Source: Mycobacterium kyogaense (GTDB lineage: Bacteria > Actinomycetota > Actinomycetes > Mycobacteriales > Mycobacteriaceae). Taken from it: a DNA stretch of 64,000 nucleotides. The stretch's first letter is position 1; every line of letters begins with the position of its first letter. Shown here one piece after another: positions 1 through 8,903 of the stretch. The notes beneath the pieces were generated by a model. That model did not search any database and had not been told where the DNA came from. It worked only from the letters and a program-made list of their open reading frames with translations. A program made the translations under genes and the position numbers. The stretch is from NCBI RefSeq assembly GCF_003254575.1, contig NZ_QJUA01000007.1, positions 109,259-173,258 on the forward strand. The letters are read 5' to 3'.

Positions 1-547
1 TGGCGAGCCGGACGAACATCAGCCCGATCGGCCCGGCCCCGTGCACGACGACGGTGTCACCGAGCTCGATGCCCGTCTCGGCCATGCCGTGCACGACCGT
101 GGCCAGCGGCTCGAGTGGTGCGGCGTCGGCGAAGTCGAGGTCGTCGGGCAGCGTGTAGGTGTTGCGGGCCACGATCGCGGCGGGGATCACCACTTCCTCG
201 GCGAAGGCGCCGTTGAGGAATTCGAGATTCTCGCAGAGGCTTTCGCGATGGCGGATGCACGCCCAGCAGTAGCCGCACGGCACGGTGTTGGCCGCGGTGA
301 CCCGATCGCCGGCGGCGAAGGTCTCGACACCGTCGCCGACGGCGGTGACCACGCCGGCGAACTCGTGGCCGAATCGCGACGGCAGCGTGGGGAACAGCTT
401 GGGGTGGCCGCGTCGGTAGGACTTGAGGTCGGTGCCGCACGTCGCGGCGGCGCGCACCTCGACGAGGATCTCGCCCGGTCCAGGCTCGGTGGAGCCGATG
501 TCCTCCAGCTTCAGTTCGCCGGGACCGTAGAACATGGCGGCTCTCAC
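1..547 (-). CDS. Zinc-dependent alcohol/polyol dehydrogenase (5' part, cut by window edge)
   Basis: Medium-chain dehydrogenase that would oxidise a sugar alcohol or related polyol with NAD(P). The 182 visible codons contain the GroES-like catalytic domain: the catalytic Cys in CGTDL, the GHEFAG zinc motif, and the structural zinc loop with four Cys (PCGYCWAC then SLCEN). The Rossmann domain is only just beginning (VHGAGPIGLM) when the window ends. The GTG start at 547 overlaps the kinase stop by 4 bases (GTGA), so it is translationally coupled as the third gene of a DeoR-kinase-dehydrogenase operon. That context suggests polyol or pentitol use; the substrate cannot be read from sequence. Confidence 0.88.
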   Translation of the reverse strand, partial: MRAAMFYGPGELKLEDIGSTEPGPGEILVEVRAAATCGTDLKSYRRGHPKLFPTLPSRFGHEFAGVVTAVGDGVETFAAGDRVTAANTVPCGYCWACIRHRESLCENLEFLNGAFAEEVVIPAAIVARNTYTLPDDLDFADAAPLEPLATVVHGMAETGIELGDTVVVHGAGPIGLMFVRLA

Positions 548-2071
548 GGTGAGATCTCCTTCGACAGTGGTGTTTCGTGCAGGGTGTGGAGCAGGTCGCG
601 GGTCTGCGCGTAGACGCGCTCGTAGAGCGCGCGCAGCCGCCGGTAGGCAGCGGCCGAATCGGGCCGCGGAGTCACCACGGCGTCGGTGGTGCTGACCGCC
701 GCCGCTGCGGCGGGCAAAGTGTCGTAGGCGCCGACTGCGGTCAGCGCGATCGCGGCCGCGCCGAGCGCGCTCACTTCGGCGGTGGCGCACACCTCCAGCG
801 GCCGGTCGAACACGTCGGCGAGGATCTGCGTCCACAGCGCGCTGCGGGCTCCGCCGCCGGTCGCCCGCATCACCTCGACCGGCTCACCGCGCGCGGCTTC
901 GAGTCCGTCGAGCTGCAGGCGCAACTCGAGCGCGATGCCCTCGAGTAGGGACCGGTAGAAGTGGGCGCGGGTGTGACATCCCTGCCAGCCCAACGTCACT
1001 CCGGAAGCCTGCCCGTCCCAGTGCGGGGTCTGCGCTCCGTTCCAGTACGGCAGCGTCATCAGCCGTTCGCTGCCGATGGGCAGGGCCGCGGCGGCGCACT
1101 CCAGCGCCGGGTCGGGTGCGCCGGCCAGACCGGGATCGCCGAATTCGCGCCGGAACCAGGTCGACAGGTAGGTCCCCGACGAGCTGAACGTCTCGACGGT
1201 GGACTGGCCCGGCATGGCCGAGATCATCGATCGGTACGCGCGTGCCGGAACATAGGACTTCGTCTCGCTGCCGATCACCACGGCCGTGCCGAGCACCAGG
1301 TAGGCCGCGCCCGGATCCGTCACGCCCAAGCCGATTCCGCCGGCCTGGCCGTCGCCGGTGCCGGCGATGACCGCGACGTCGTGACTGACGCCCCACACCT
1401 CGGCGACCTGTGGCCGCAGCGTTGCGATCGTGGTTCCACTCGGGACGAGTTCGGGCAGCTGGTCACGGCGCAGCCCGGCGAGCTCGAGTAGCTCGTCACT
1501 GTAATCGCCGGTGCTCTGGTCGATCACGGCCAGCGGATCGACCGAGGCAGTGCTCGACACCCACCTGCCGGTCATCGTGTGTACCAGGTAGGAGTGGACA
1601 TCGGCGACGCGACTACTGCGCGCCATCGTCTCGGGTTCGTGGTCGCGCAGCCAGAGCAGCTTGTAGAGACCGGGGGTGATGTCGGCGGGCTTGCCCGACA
1701 GCAGCTCCACGCGCTCGGTGCCATAGGTCCGAACCTCGGCCTCGGCGCGACCGTCCAGCCACAGGATCGCCGGCCGGATCGGCGTTTCGTCACCGTCGAG
1801 GCAGACGAAGCTCTCCCGTTGATGCGTCACGCAGACCGCCGCGACAGTGCTGCGATCCGCAAATATCTTGCAGCGCAGCGCGGATGGCAGCGTCGGTGGC
1901 CGTCCACCACTGGGTGGCGTCCTGCTCGAACCAGTGCGGGACCGGGCTCCGGGTGTCCAGTGCCTGGCTGCCGGAACCCACCACGCGACCTTCGGCGTCG
2001 ACCACGATCGCCTTGGCGGCGGTTGTCGAGCAGTCGACCGCGATGACCAGAGGTGCTGCCACGGTGCTCAC
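544..2071 (-). pseudogene. FGGY-family carbohydrate kinase, interrupted by a frameshift
   Basis: Xylulokinase-like sugar kinase that would phosphorylate a pentulose or similar sugar. The N-terminal 70 or so codons (VDCSTTAAKAIVVD phosphate motif) lie in one frame from the ATG at 2071. The rest (VTHQRESFVCLD, GTGDGQAGGIGLG, RATGGGARSALW) lies in another. Homology passes from one frame to the other at an AAA run at 1861-1863 (TTT on the coding strand). Removing one T there restores a continuous protein of about 508 residues, normal for FGGY kinases. Unrepaired, translation stops after 93 residues at 1790. The ATG overlaps the upstream regulator's stop by 4 bases. Either a real null allele or a homopolymer sequencing error. 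Confidence 0.85.
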
Positions 2072-2868
2072 GATTCGGCCACCAGGATGTTCGCCCCGGC
2101 GTCGTCGAGACGGCGGTGCTCGTCAGGGTCTATTCCGGAATCGACGACGACGACGTCGAAGTCCGCCACATCGCAGATGCGGTGTATCGCGCGCCGGGAG
2201 ACCTTGCTGTGGTCGATCAGCAACACCCGCAACTCGGCACTGTCCATGAAGGCTCGCTTGAGTTGTGCTGCGGCACTCGAGGGATGGAAGCACCTGCCGC
2301 GCGAAAGTGCCGGCACCGACATGAACAGCACGTCGTAGTGCACGTCGCGGAGTGCCCGGATGGCCTGCGGGCCCAGGAACGAGGAGAACTCCGGGACGAA
2401 GTCGCCACCGATGGCGTTCAGGCGCACTCGCGCGTCGGTCGAGAGGTCGTTGATGGCGGGCAGAAAGTTGGTGATCACCGTGAGCGGCAGGTGCGAGGAG
2501 AGCAGCGGCACCACGTGCAGGGCGGTGGTGCTGTCGTCGAGGGCCACCGCGGTCATGTCGATGCGGTCGCTTGCCCAGGCCACCCCGGCTCTGGCGACAG
2601 CTTGCTTCTCGGCGAGGTTGAGGACACGACGCAGTTCGATGTTGCGTTCGAACGCCTCGGTGGGCGGTGCCTCGGCACCGGAACGCACCTTTCGCAGCAG
2701 ACCCACCTGGTGGAGGTGGTCGAGATCGCGATGGATGGTCATGGTGCTGACGCCGAATTCATGGGCCAGTTCGTCGATGCGGGCCGTGCCCTTGGCGCGG
2801 ACGAACTGCGCGATCTCGGTGCGGCGAGCGGTGTTGGCGCTGACACGCATGGGCGGGGTGGACGTCAC
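2068..2868 (-). CDS. DeoR-family transcriptional regulator
   Basis: DNA-binding repressor of the DeoR sugar-metabolism type, 266 residues. An N-terminal winged helix-turn-helix (about residues 13-60, ELAHEFGVSTMTIHRDL) is followed by the ribose-5-phosphate-isomerase-like sensor domain with the family signatures DDSTTA and VIDHSK-like LLIDHSKV. The GTG at 2868 is chosen because AAGGAGGAG lies 2-3 bases upstream. An internal ATG at 2850 is the alternative. First gene of the leftward sugar operon, with a 4-base overlap to the kinase, so it probably controls kinase and dehydrogenase and itself. The ligand is likely a sugar phosphate made by the kinase (inference). Confidence 0.9.
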   Translation of the reverse strand: MTSTPPMRVSANTARRTEIAQFVRAKGTARIDELAHEFGVSTMTIHRDLDHLHQVGLLRKVRSGAEAPPTEAFERNIELRRVLNLAEKQAVARAGVAWASDRIDMTAVALDDSTTALHVVPLLSSHLPLTVITNFLPAINDLSTDARVRLNAIGGDFVPEFSSFLGPQAIRALRDVHYDVLFMSVPALSRGRCFHPSSAAAQLKRAFMDSAELRVLLIDHSKVSRRAIHRICDVADFDVVVVDSGIDPDEHRRLDDAGANILVAES

Positions 2869-2953
2869 CGCTCCTCCTTGCGCACCGCAACTTCGCACCG
2901 AACATCACAAAACTAACAACAGAGATGTGAGGATGGCAAGAAAGCGGGAGAAG

Positions 2954-3406
2954 TCAGTTCGGCAGCTGGTAATCCATCGGCCGGCCGTCGCCCGCCGCGG
3001 CGCCACCATCGGCGATCGCCGTCGCCACCGGCGCCCCGTCGCGCACCACACCGACCACGACGACGTGCTGTGCGGGCCGGAACGCCGTGGAGCCCGGCCC
3101 GTGGATCTGTGCGGTCTCGGAGGTGATCGAGAACGTGGTGGTGTGTCCGGCGGCATCGGCAGTGGTCAGAGACGTCGGCGACACCTCGGTCACCCAACCG
3201 GCCCGCTGGATGTCCTGGACAGCCGGGACGGCAGCCGGCGGCGGTGTCGTCACCGTCATCGCCCGGGGACCGTCGGGTCCCGCGACGGCGAGCAACCATC
3301 CCCCCATACCTGCGGCCACGATCATCGACGCCAAGCCCCACCGCGGTCCGGCGTGTGCCGGTGCGGTCGAGAGGCGGTGCCTGCCGGGCAGGTGTGTGGT
3401 GGCCAT
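2954..3406 (-). CDS. Membrane-anchored protein of unknown function
   Basis: About 150 residues from the ATG at 3406. There is a short basic N-terminus, one hydrophobic segment near residues 20-42 (WGLASMIVAAGMGGWLLAV) and then an extracytoplasmic domain of short beta strands containing VTEVSPTSLTTADAAGHTTT and a VVVVG strand. This resembles small DUF5666-like beta domains, but I cannot assign a family with certainty. It starts 50 bases after the Nudix gene ends and is probably co-transcribed with it. No ribosome site is evident, so the start is uncertain; a GTG four codons upstream is possible. Confidence 0.6.
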   Translation of the reverse strand: MATTHLPGRHRLSTAPAHAGPRWGLASMIVAAGMGGWLLAVAGPDGPRAMTVTTPPPAAVPAVQDIQRAGWVTEVSPTSLTTADAAGHTTTFSITSETAQIHGPGSTAFRPAQHVVVVGVVRDGAPVATAIADGGAAAGDGRPMDYQLPN

Positions 3407-3455
3407 CGTGGCTGTGGCTACCCGGCCCGTTGTCGGCAGAAACACCGACGTCAGC

Positions 3456-4172
3456 TCACCGCCAGGCGAACACCGGCTGCTCGAGCTCGTCGACCGGGTC
3501 AGCACGCCCCTCGAGCCCCAACCAACGCAACTGCAACAGCACCGCCCCTGTCGGCGCGTGGATCAGATCGTTGCCCAACGGGATCTGCACGACGGGCCGC
3601 GGGCTCTCCGGGATCGTGATGAACCGCGGCGAGTCCTCGCGGAGCAGTTGGTGCAGTCCGACCCGGTACACCGCCACCACCTCGTCGGGTGACGGCCGCA
3701 GATCCAGCCGGCCGCCACCCCACACCACGACCGGGGTGATGACGTACCCGGACCGGGTCGGATAGTCGTCGAGCAGGCCGAGCACCGCGGTCTCGGGCAG
3801 CGCCACGCCGACCTCCTCGTCGAGCTCGCGCAACGCCGCATCGACGGCGCTCTCCCCCGGGTCCAGCCGGCCACCGGGCAGCGCCCACTGTGCGGCGTGG
3901 GTGGACAGCCGAGACGTTCTGCGACACAACAGGAACGACGCACCGCCAGACACATCGACCATTCGCCCGTCCAGGTTCTCGGGCATCGGTCGGCCGGCGA
4001 TCCAATCGTCCACCGGGGCCGGATCGACCCGGTCCTCTCCGACGACGGAGTCGACCAGCACCACCGCCACGGCAGCCCGCCGCTTGGCGGGATCGGAGAC
4101 GGTGCGCCGCTCGTGCGCGGACAGGTTGTCCCTGACACGCTCGCGGAGCGTCTCGTCGTAGACCAGGGTCAC
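3456..4172 (-). CDS. Nudix hydrolase, CoA-pyrophosphatase-like
   Basis: Hydrolyses a nucleoside diphosphate linked to another moiety. At 238 residues with a long N-terminal lead before the fold it resembles the CoA/acyl-CoA pyrophosphatase branch. The Nudix box is complete at about residues 100-123 (GGRLDPGES then RELDEEVGV), with all catalytic Glu residues present. It starts 59 bases from the divergent hemerythrin remnant and is followed by a small membrane-protein gene on the same strand. The substrate is inferred from the general family only. Confidence 0.85.
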   Translation of the reverse strand: MTLVYDETLRERVRDNLSAHERRTVSDPAKRRAAVAVVLVDSVVGEDRVDPAPVDDWIAGRPMPENLDGRMVDVSGGASFLLCRRTSRLSTHAAQWALPGGRLDPGESAVDAALRELDEEVGVALPETAVLGLLDDYPTRSGYVITPVVVWGGGRLDLRPSPDEVVAVYRVGLHQLLREDSPRFITIPESPRPVVQIPLGNDLIHAPTGAVLLQLRWLGLEGRADPVDELEQPVFAWR

Positions 4173-4231
4173 CGCTCGAGACTAGCGCCGGCGACGGTTG
4201 GGGCCGGAGATGGCGGGTATGTCGGCCGGCC

Positions 4232-4438
4232 ATGACGAGTGTCTTGACCCGGCAGAAGCGCGACCACACCGAACTCGATCGATTGCCGCACGAGATCGAC
4301 GCCGCCTCGGACTCCGACCGGCAGCACGCACTGAATCGGCTGTGTCGGCTGGTGTTCCCGCACGCGTTCGCCGGGTTGATCGAGCACACGCCGCCCTTGA
4401 CCCACGGCGAGCACCCGAGCACGGCGACACCGCGATGA
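4232..4438 (+). pseudogene. Truncated hemerythrin HHE-domain gene (remnant)
   Basis: The 68-residue reading frame begins like actinobacterial hemerythrin-like di-iron proteins: LTRQKRDHTELDRL supplies the first HxxxE-type ligand stretch, and RLCRLVFPHAFA supplies the next conserved His. After HAFA the similarity I recognise ends and the frame closes 25 residues later. The second half of the four-helix bundle, with its remaining ligands, is missing. The likely cause is an internal deletion. The stop overlaps the ATG of the downstream methyltransferase (ATGA), so the short frame may persist as a coupling leader. Recognition is from memory of the family; the alternative is a short unrelated ORF. 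Confidence 0.5.
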
Positions 4439-5286
4439 CCGTCGCAAAGCAGACGCAGTTCGACCGTCTCGCAGCGCAATTCGCCGAAAAGCTCGCCGCG
4501 GTGCAGGAGTGCACGACCACTCGATACGTGCGGGCCGACTGGGCGCAACGCAACGCGGACCTGGCGAGTTTCTTGCTGCCCGTTCCGCCGTGGGACTTCC
4601 TGCGGCACCCCGCCATCCGCTATCAGATGTTCGTCGGCGACCGCCTGTTGCACCATGAATTGCCCTACGTGCTGGCACATCTCGATGATGTCTCACTGCT
4701 GACCGAAGACCCGGTGGGCATGCCGCCGACGGTGGAGGTGCCGGGTGGATCGGTGCGGACGTCGTCGAACACCGTTCATCAGCTACATCACCTGCTGCGC
4801 TTCCAGGAAGCGACCGGACGGCCCTTGCGCGACATCGACACCATCGTCGAATGGGGTGCGGGCTTCGGCAGTCTGGCCCGTCTGCTCATCCGCTGCCACG
4901 GCGGTGAACCGACAGTGGTCCTGCTGGACACGCCGGTGTTCTCCGCTCTGCAATGGCTCTACCTGAGCGCCACGATAGGTGCGGAACGCGTTGAACTGCA
5001 CACGACTGCCCCCGTCACCGTGGCTCGAGGCAGGATCAATGTGGTGCCGATCGGCCTGATGTCCGATATGGACGTCGCGGCCGATCTCTTCATCTCCATG
5101 TGGGCGCTCAACGAGAGCACGCCCGCAGCCCAGCGCGACGTCGTGCAGCGCGACTGGTTCGGCGCGGATCAGCTGCTGCTCGCGATGCACGCAGGCGATC
5201 CGTTCGCCGAGACCGTGCGTTCCCATGGGGCCCGCGACGAATTGCTCGGCCCGTTCATGCCGGGCCAGGAGTACCTGATCAGGTGA
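4435..5286 (+). CDS. SAM-dependent methyltransferase-like protein, putative sugar O-methyltransferase
   Basis: 283 residues with a Rossmann-type SAM-binding motif at about residues 138-150 (VEWGAGFGSLARL), followed by an acidic strand end (VVLLDTP) expected for ribose binding. The N-terminal 100 residues are helical and rich in aromatic residues. The pattern recalls putative sugar O-methyltransferases of actinobacteria, so a polysaccharide or glycolipid target is possible. The acceptor cannot be told from sequence. The ATG overlaps the end of the hemerythrin remnant. The gene converges on the ketosynthase gene with three bases between stops. Confidence 0.65.
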   Translation: MTVAKQTQFDRLAAQFAEKLAAVQECTTTRYVRADWAQRNADLASFLLPVPPWDFLRHPAIRYQMFVGDRLLHHELPYVLAHLDDVSLLTEDPVGMPPTVEVPGGSVRTSSNTVHQLHHLLRFQEATGRPLRDIDTIVEWGAGFGSLARLLIRCHGGEPTVVLLDTPVFSALQWLYLSATIGAERVELHTTAPVTVARGRINVVPIGLMSDMDVAADLFISMWALNESTPAAQRDVVQRDWFGADQLLLAMHAGDPFAETVRSHGARDELLGPFMPGQEYLIR

Positions 5287-5289
5287 GGG

Positions 5290-6528
5290 CTACCGCCCGA
5301 AGACCAGGGACACGTTGTGACCGCCGAACCCCAGCGTGTTCGAGACCGCGTAGCGGTAGTCACCGGGACGGCGTTCACCGGCGACCACATCCAGGTCGAT
5401 GTCGGGGTCAGGGGTGTCGTAGTTGAGCGTCGGCGCCAGCACACCGTCGCGCAGCGACTGCACGGTCAGCGCCGCGGCCACGGCACCCGACGCGCCCATG
5501 GCATGGCCCAGCGCGGCCTTCGGGGCGGTCACGGCGGGCCGATGCGTCCCCAGCACAGCGTGCAGAGCGCGGGCTTCGGCGAGATCGCCGGCGCGCGTAC
5601 CGGCGGCGTGGGCGATCACAGCATCCACATCACGCGGTTCCACGGCGGCGAGCTCGAGCGCCCGGCTCAGCGCCGCGGCGGCCATCTGTCCGTCCGGATT
5701 CGGCTTGATCAAGTCGGCGGTGTCCGAGGTGGTGCCCACCCCGAGCAATCGGCCCAGAATCGTCGCCCCGCGCGCCCTGGCATGCTCCTCGGTTTCCAGC
5801 AGCAGCAACGCGCCGCCCTCGCCGAACACCATGCCGTCGCGATTCCTGTCGAACGGGCGGCTCGCGCCCACCGGGTCGTCGTTGCGGTGGGACAGCAGCC
5901 CCATGTTGTCGAAAGCAGCGATCGGCACCGGTTCGATCCGCGACTCGACGCCGCCACAGATCGCGACGTCGGCCTCACCGAGCGTGATCAGCCGCCACGC
6001 CTCGGCGATGGCTGCCGAGCCGGAGGCGTCGCCGCTGGTGGGCGCAATGACACCCGCTTTGGCCTGGCGGTCCAAACCGACCGCGGCAGCGGGCGCGTTG
6101 GGCATGTGCATCTGGACGGCCAGCGGGGAGACCGCCCGCATGCCGCGAGCTTTGAACTCCTCCCAGGCGGTCCAGAGGTCTTGCGTGGATCCGTAGGCGT
6201 GGCTCACCGAGACGAGTAGCCGGCGGGTGTCGACCTCGGGGGCGCCCGCGGCCGTCCACAGCCGCCGGTTCAACACCAGAGCCATCTTCTGCATGTACGA
6301 CAGTCGCCGGACTTCCACACGGCTGAGCTGGGAGTCGAAGTCCTCTCGGACCAATCCGCCGATGGTCACCGGCACCGGGAACTGGTCGAGCATCCGGTCT
6401 TCGATGAGGCTGATCCCGCTTTTGCCGTTGAGCAGTGCGGCCCACGACTCCTCGACGTCGGCGGCGAGAGCGGTCGTCGCCGCCAACGCTGTCACCACGA
6501 CGGCCGGTCGGTCAGCTGTGGCTGTCAT
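5290..6528 (-). CDS. KasA/KasB-like beta-ketoacyl-ACP synthase with catalytic Cys replaced by Asp
   Basis: 412-residue thiolase-fold protein that aligns by eye with mycobacterial KasA/KasB along its whole length (start VVVTALAATT, RPFDRNRDGMVFGEGGA, LNYDTPDPDIDLDVVAGE, NTLGFGGHN). These enzymes condense malonyl-ACP with acyl chains in mycolic acid synthesis. The two catalytic His (H307 in IAHAAGT, H342 in ALGHAMG) and Lys (K337) are present. The nucleophile position, Cys in the KasA stretch SACSSGS, reads TSGDASGS: D167, codon GAC at 6028-6030. Condensation through a Cys thioester should therefore be impossible. A decarboxylase-like or structural-partner role is conceivable. It stands alone, with no ACP or reductase nearby. 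Confidence 0.88.
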   Translation of the reverse strand: MTATADRPAVVVTALAATTALAADVEESWAALLNGKSGISLIEDRMLDQFPVPVTIGGLVREDFDSQLSRVEVRRLSYMQKMALVLNRRLWTAAGAPEVDTRRLLVSVSHAYGSTQDLWTAWEEFKARGMRAVSPLAVQMHMPNAPAAAVGLDRQAKAGVIAPTSGDASGSAAIAEAWRLITLGEADVAICGGVESRIEPVPIAAFDNMGLLSHRNDDPVGASRPFDRNRDGMVFGEGGALLLLETEEHARARGATILGRLLGVGTTSDTADLIKPNPDGQMAAAALSRALELAAVEPRDVDAVIAHAAGTRAGDLAEARALHAVLGTHRPAVTAPKAALGHAMGASGAVAAALTVQSLRDGVLAPTLNYDTPDPDIDLDVVAGERRPGDYRYAVSNTLGFGGHNVSLVFGR

Positions 6529-6641
6529 GTCGTGCGAATCCCCTCGACCCGTCGGAACATCACCAACAATTCTCTAACGAGACGTGCGCGTGCCGTCAAG
6601 GCAGCCTCTGTCAGAAGGCGCCCCTGGCCGCTGAGACGGCA

Positions 6642-6673
6642 CCGGCGCGGAACCCCGAAGGATTCCGCGCCGG
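6642..6673. terminator. GC-rich inverted repeat, probable terminator
   Basis: Perfect 11-base arms (CCGGCGCGGAA at 6642-6652 and its complement at 6663-6673) around a 10-base loop. It lies 17 bases after the stop of the leftward ferritin-like gene. There is no T-run, as is common for mycobacterial hairpins. Confidence 0.6.
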
Positions 6674-6690
6674 CACACGTGTGGCAGTGA

Positions 6691-7683
6691 TCAGCTGATG
6701 CCGACGACTTCCTGCGCGATGGCGGCCAACCGGGTCTGCGCCGCAGAGACCACGCGCTGGCGGTTCTTGTGCGCTTCCTCGTACGACACGATCACGCGGA
6801 TGTCGGAGGCGTCGGCCAGATCCTTGATCGCAGCCACCGCATCGGCCTGGTTCAGCTCGTCGTAATCGGCGATGGGCAGCTCGTCGCTGTCGAGCACTCC
6901 GGCGGCGCCGCGCGCCGCGTGGATCACGTCAGCCACTTCCTCGGCGCCCTGCTCACGGGTGATCCGCTCGGCGGCTTCCAGAGCCGAGTTGCGTGCCCCG
7001 GCCAGCGCCTTCGCCGCGATCTCGCTGCTACGGGTGCCGCGGTCGACGAGGTCACCCACGGCCGGACGCACCGAGCGCACTGCTTCGACGGCCCGCTCCG
7101 CGCGCTCCACGGACCAGGTGAACGGCAGGTTCAGCACCTTGACCGTCAGGCCCGCGGCAGCCTGCAGCGGGGTGCGGCGCAGTGCTGCGGGGCCGCCGAG
7201 TGCATCCTCGGCGAGCACGGTGGTCAACCATGCGACGGTCGCCGAGTGCGCCGTGATGAGCCGCTCGGCGAGCGCCTCGACGTCCTTGTCCTTGGCAGCG
7301 ACTGCGAGGGCTTTGACGTAGCGCGAGCGGTCCAGCAGCTGATCTTCGAGCGCGAGGTCGCCCAGCAGCGCCTCGTCGAACGGGGCAGCCTGCTCGGTGA
7401 GGGCCTTGACCGCGGCGGCGGCGCGGCCGAGGAACGGACCGATGACGTCTGGGAAACCGCCGAGGTCGCGGATCGCCTGCTCGATCTGCTCGGCGCGGTC
7501 CCGTCCGTTCTCGGCGTTCTGGGTCAGCTCGCGCCGGACGGCGTCGGTACGGGCCTGTGCGATGCGGGTCTCCGCGACCTGGATCTCTGTGTTGGTCAGG
7601 TCGAGGATCGTGCGCAGCTGAGCGATCAGCGTGGCCTTCTTGGCTTCGATGGCGGTGGACTCGGTGGTAGCCGTGGTGGCCAT
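6691..7683 (-). CDS. Ferritin-like-domain protein of unknown function
   Basis: 330 residues, almost entirely alpha-helical by composition, with many Ala/Glu/Arg heptad-like runs. Helical bundles begin around residue 20 and a second helical half runs from about residue 190 to the end (EEAHKNRQRVVSAAQTRL). The first half resembles ferritin-like or DUF892-type bundles (IAQLRTILDLTNTEIQVAETRI). I cannot identify a complete di-iron ExxH set, so metal binding is open. There is no signal peptide or membrane segment. It is divergent from the heme-oxygenase-like gene across about 150 bases that hold both promoters. Stress or iron handling is a guess from fold alone. Confidence 0.6.
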   Translation of the reverse strand: MATTATTESTAIEAKKATLIAQLRTILDLTNTEIQVAETRIAQARTDAVRRELTQNAENGRDRAEQIEQAIRDLGGFPDVIGPFLGRAAAAVKALTEQAAPFDEALLGDLALEDQLLDRSRYVKALAVAAKDKDVEALAERLITAHSATVAWLTTVLAEDALGGPAALRRTPLQAAAGLTVKVLNLPFTWSVERAERAVEAVRSVRPAVGDLVDRGTRSSEIAAKALAGARNSALEAAERITREQGAEEVADVIHAARGAAGVLDSDELPIADYDELNQADAVAAIKDLADASDIRVIVSYEEAHKNRQRVVSAAQTRLAAIAQEVVGIS

Positions 7684-7835
7684 GTGTTCTCGTCACCCCT
7701 TCAGGTGTTGGCTTGTGCTTCGGTCACTGGCACTTGTGTGCGCCTGGTAGTGGGCTACCCACGGACCGGGGGGCTCGACAGCTCAACCCCGGAAATGTGA
7801 AATAGACAGCATCCACGTGTGATCAAGCACGCCCT

Positions 7836-8903
7836 GTGGGTACTGCGGACGACCCGTTTGGCCCGACCGCCGAGGGGTATGTCGCAGCCGTGATGCCGAC
7901 GATGGTCCACCCCGTGTTGCCCGAACCCCGCGGGCCGATCTCGCTGTCAGTGATCGAGCTGCTGAACGAGCGAGCCCCGCTGCGGTATCTGACGAAAGTC
8001 GAGACGTCGCTGGCCGACGCCGACCCCGCCGGCATCGATCTACAGCTGGCGCTCTACCTCTGCTACGAGCTGCACTACCGCGGCTTCGCCGGCGTGGACG
8101 CCGGCTGGGAATGGAACCCCGGGCTGCTCTATCTGCGCAGCCGCCTGGAGGATCTGTTCCTCGACGACGTGCGGCGCGGCGTCGGGAACATCGAGCCGGA
8201 AACCAGCGCACTTGACGAGCTCGACGCCCTCTGCGTCGAGCCGGTCGGCGGCACTGGACCGTCCTACTACTTGCGCGACAACGGCACCTGGGAGCAGATG
8301 CGCGAATACTTCGCCCACCGCTCGCTGTACCACTTGAAGGAAGGCGACCCGCACGCGTGGGCCATCCCGCGCCTCACCGGGCAAGCCAAGGCATCGTTCG
8401 TCGCTGTCGAATTCGATGAATTCGGGGGCGGCAAGGGCGCCCGGCTGCACCAGCAACTGTTCGCCGATCTGATGGCCGCGGCCGGGCTGGACACCACCTA
8501 TCTCGGGTATCTCCCCGACGTGCCGGCGCCGTCCCTGGCCGTGGTGAACCTGATGTCGATGTTCGGTCTGCACCGCCGGTTACGCGGTGCCGCGGTCGGG
8601 CATTTCGCGGCCACCGAGGTGACGTCTCCTCCCGGGTCCAAGCGCATGGTCGCCGCGCTGGAGCGCATGGGCGCGCCCGACGAGTGCGCCGCCTTCTACC
8701 GCGAGCATGTCGAAGCCGACGCGGTACACGAGCAGGTGGTGCGCACAGATGTGGTGGGTGACCTGGTCGCCCGCGAACCCGAGTTGGACGCCGACGTGGT
8801 GTTCGGTATCCGGGCGTTCGACCTCGTCGAGGGTCGGCTGGCCGATCACCTCATGGAGAGCTGGAACGCGGGAGTCGGCTCACTCCGCCGCGCTCTGGAC
8901 TGA
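7836..8903 (+). CDS. Iron-containing redox enzyme, heme-oxygenase-like fold
   Basis: 355 residues of the family with a heme-oxygenase-like fold, probably a non-heme iron oxygenase or oxidase. Candidate metal ligands are in ELHYRG (about residue 74), FDEFGGGKGARLHQ (about 190-203) and VEADAVHEQVV (about 290-300). The start is uncertain: a GTG at 7836, with GTG 7890 or ATG 7893 preceded by a GAGGGG stretch as alternatives. Its 3' end overlaps the convergent CDGSH gene by 24 bases. The neighbours (2Fe-2S protein and methyltransferase on the opposite strand) form a compact redox group; the substrate is unknown. Confidence 0.72.
   Translation: MGTADDPFGPTAEGYVAAVMPTMVHPVLPEPRGPISLSVIELLNERAPLRYLTKVETSLADADPAGIDLQLALYLCYELHYRGFAGVDAGWEWNPGLLYLRSRLEDLFLDDVRRGVGNIEPETSALDELDALCVEPVGGTGPSYYLRDNGTWEQMREYFAHRSLYHLKEGDPHAWAIPRLTGQAKASFVAVEFDEFGGGKGARLHQQLFADLMAAAGLDTTYLGYLPDVPAPSLAVVNLMSMFGLHRRLRGAAVGHFAATEVTSPPGSKRMVAALERMGAPDECAAFYREHVEADAVHEQVVRTDVVGDLVAREPELDADVVFGIRAFDLVEGRLADHLMESWNAGVGSLRRALD

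Noticed and set aside
3499..4680. 393-codon minus-strand frame over the Nudix and methyltransferase genes
   Set aside because: It crosses two real genes of opposite orientation and has a random-like composition.
7756..7790. Possible SigF promoter for the ferritin-like gene on the minus strand
   Set aside because: GGGTA is present but the nearest GGGTT lies about 24 bases away, too far for SigF.
6769..7800. Long plus-strand open frame opposite the ferritin-like gene
   Set aside because: It is the antisense shadow of a well-formed helical protein; high GC makes such frames common and it has no recognisable domain.
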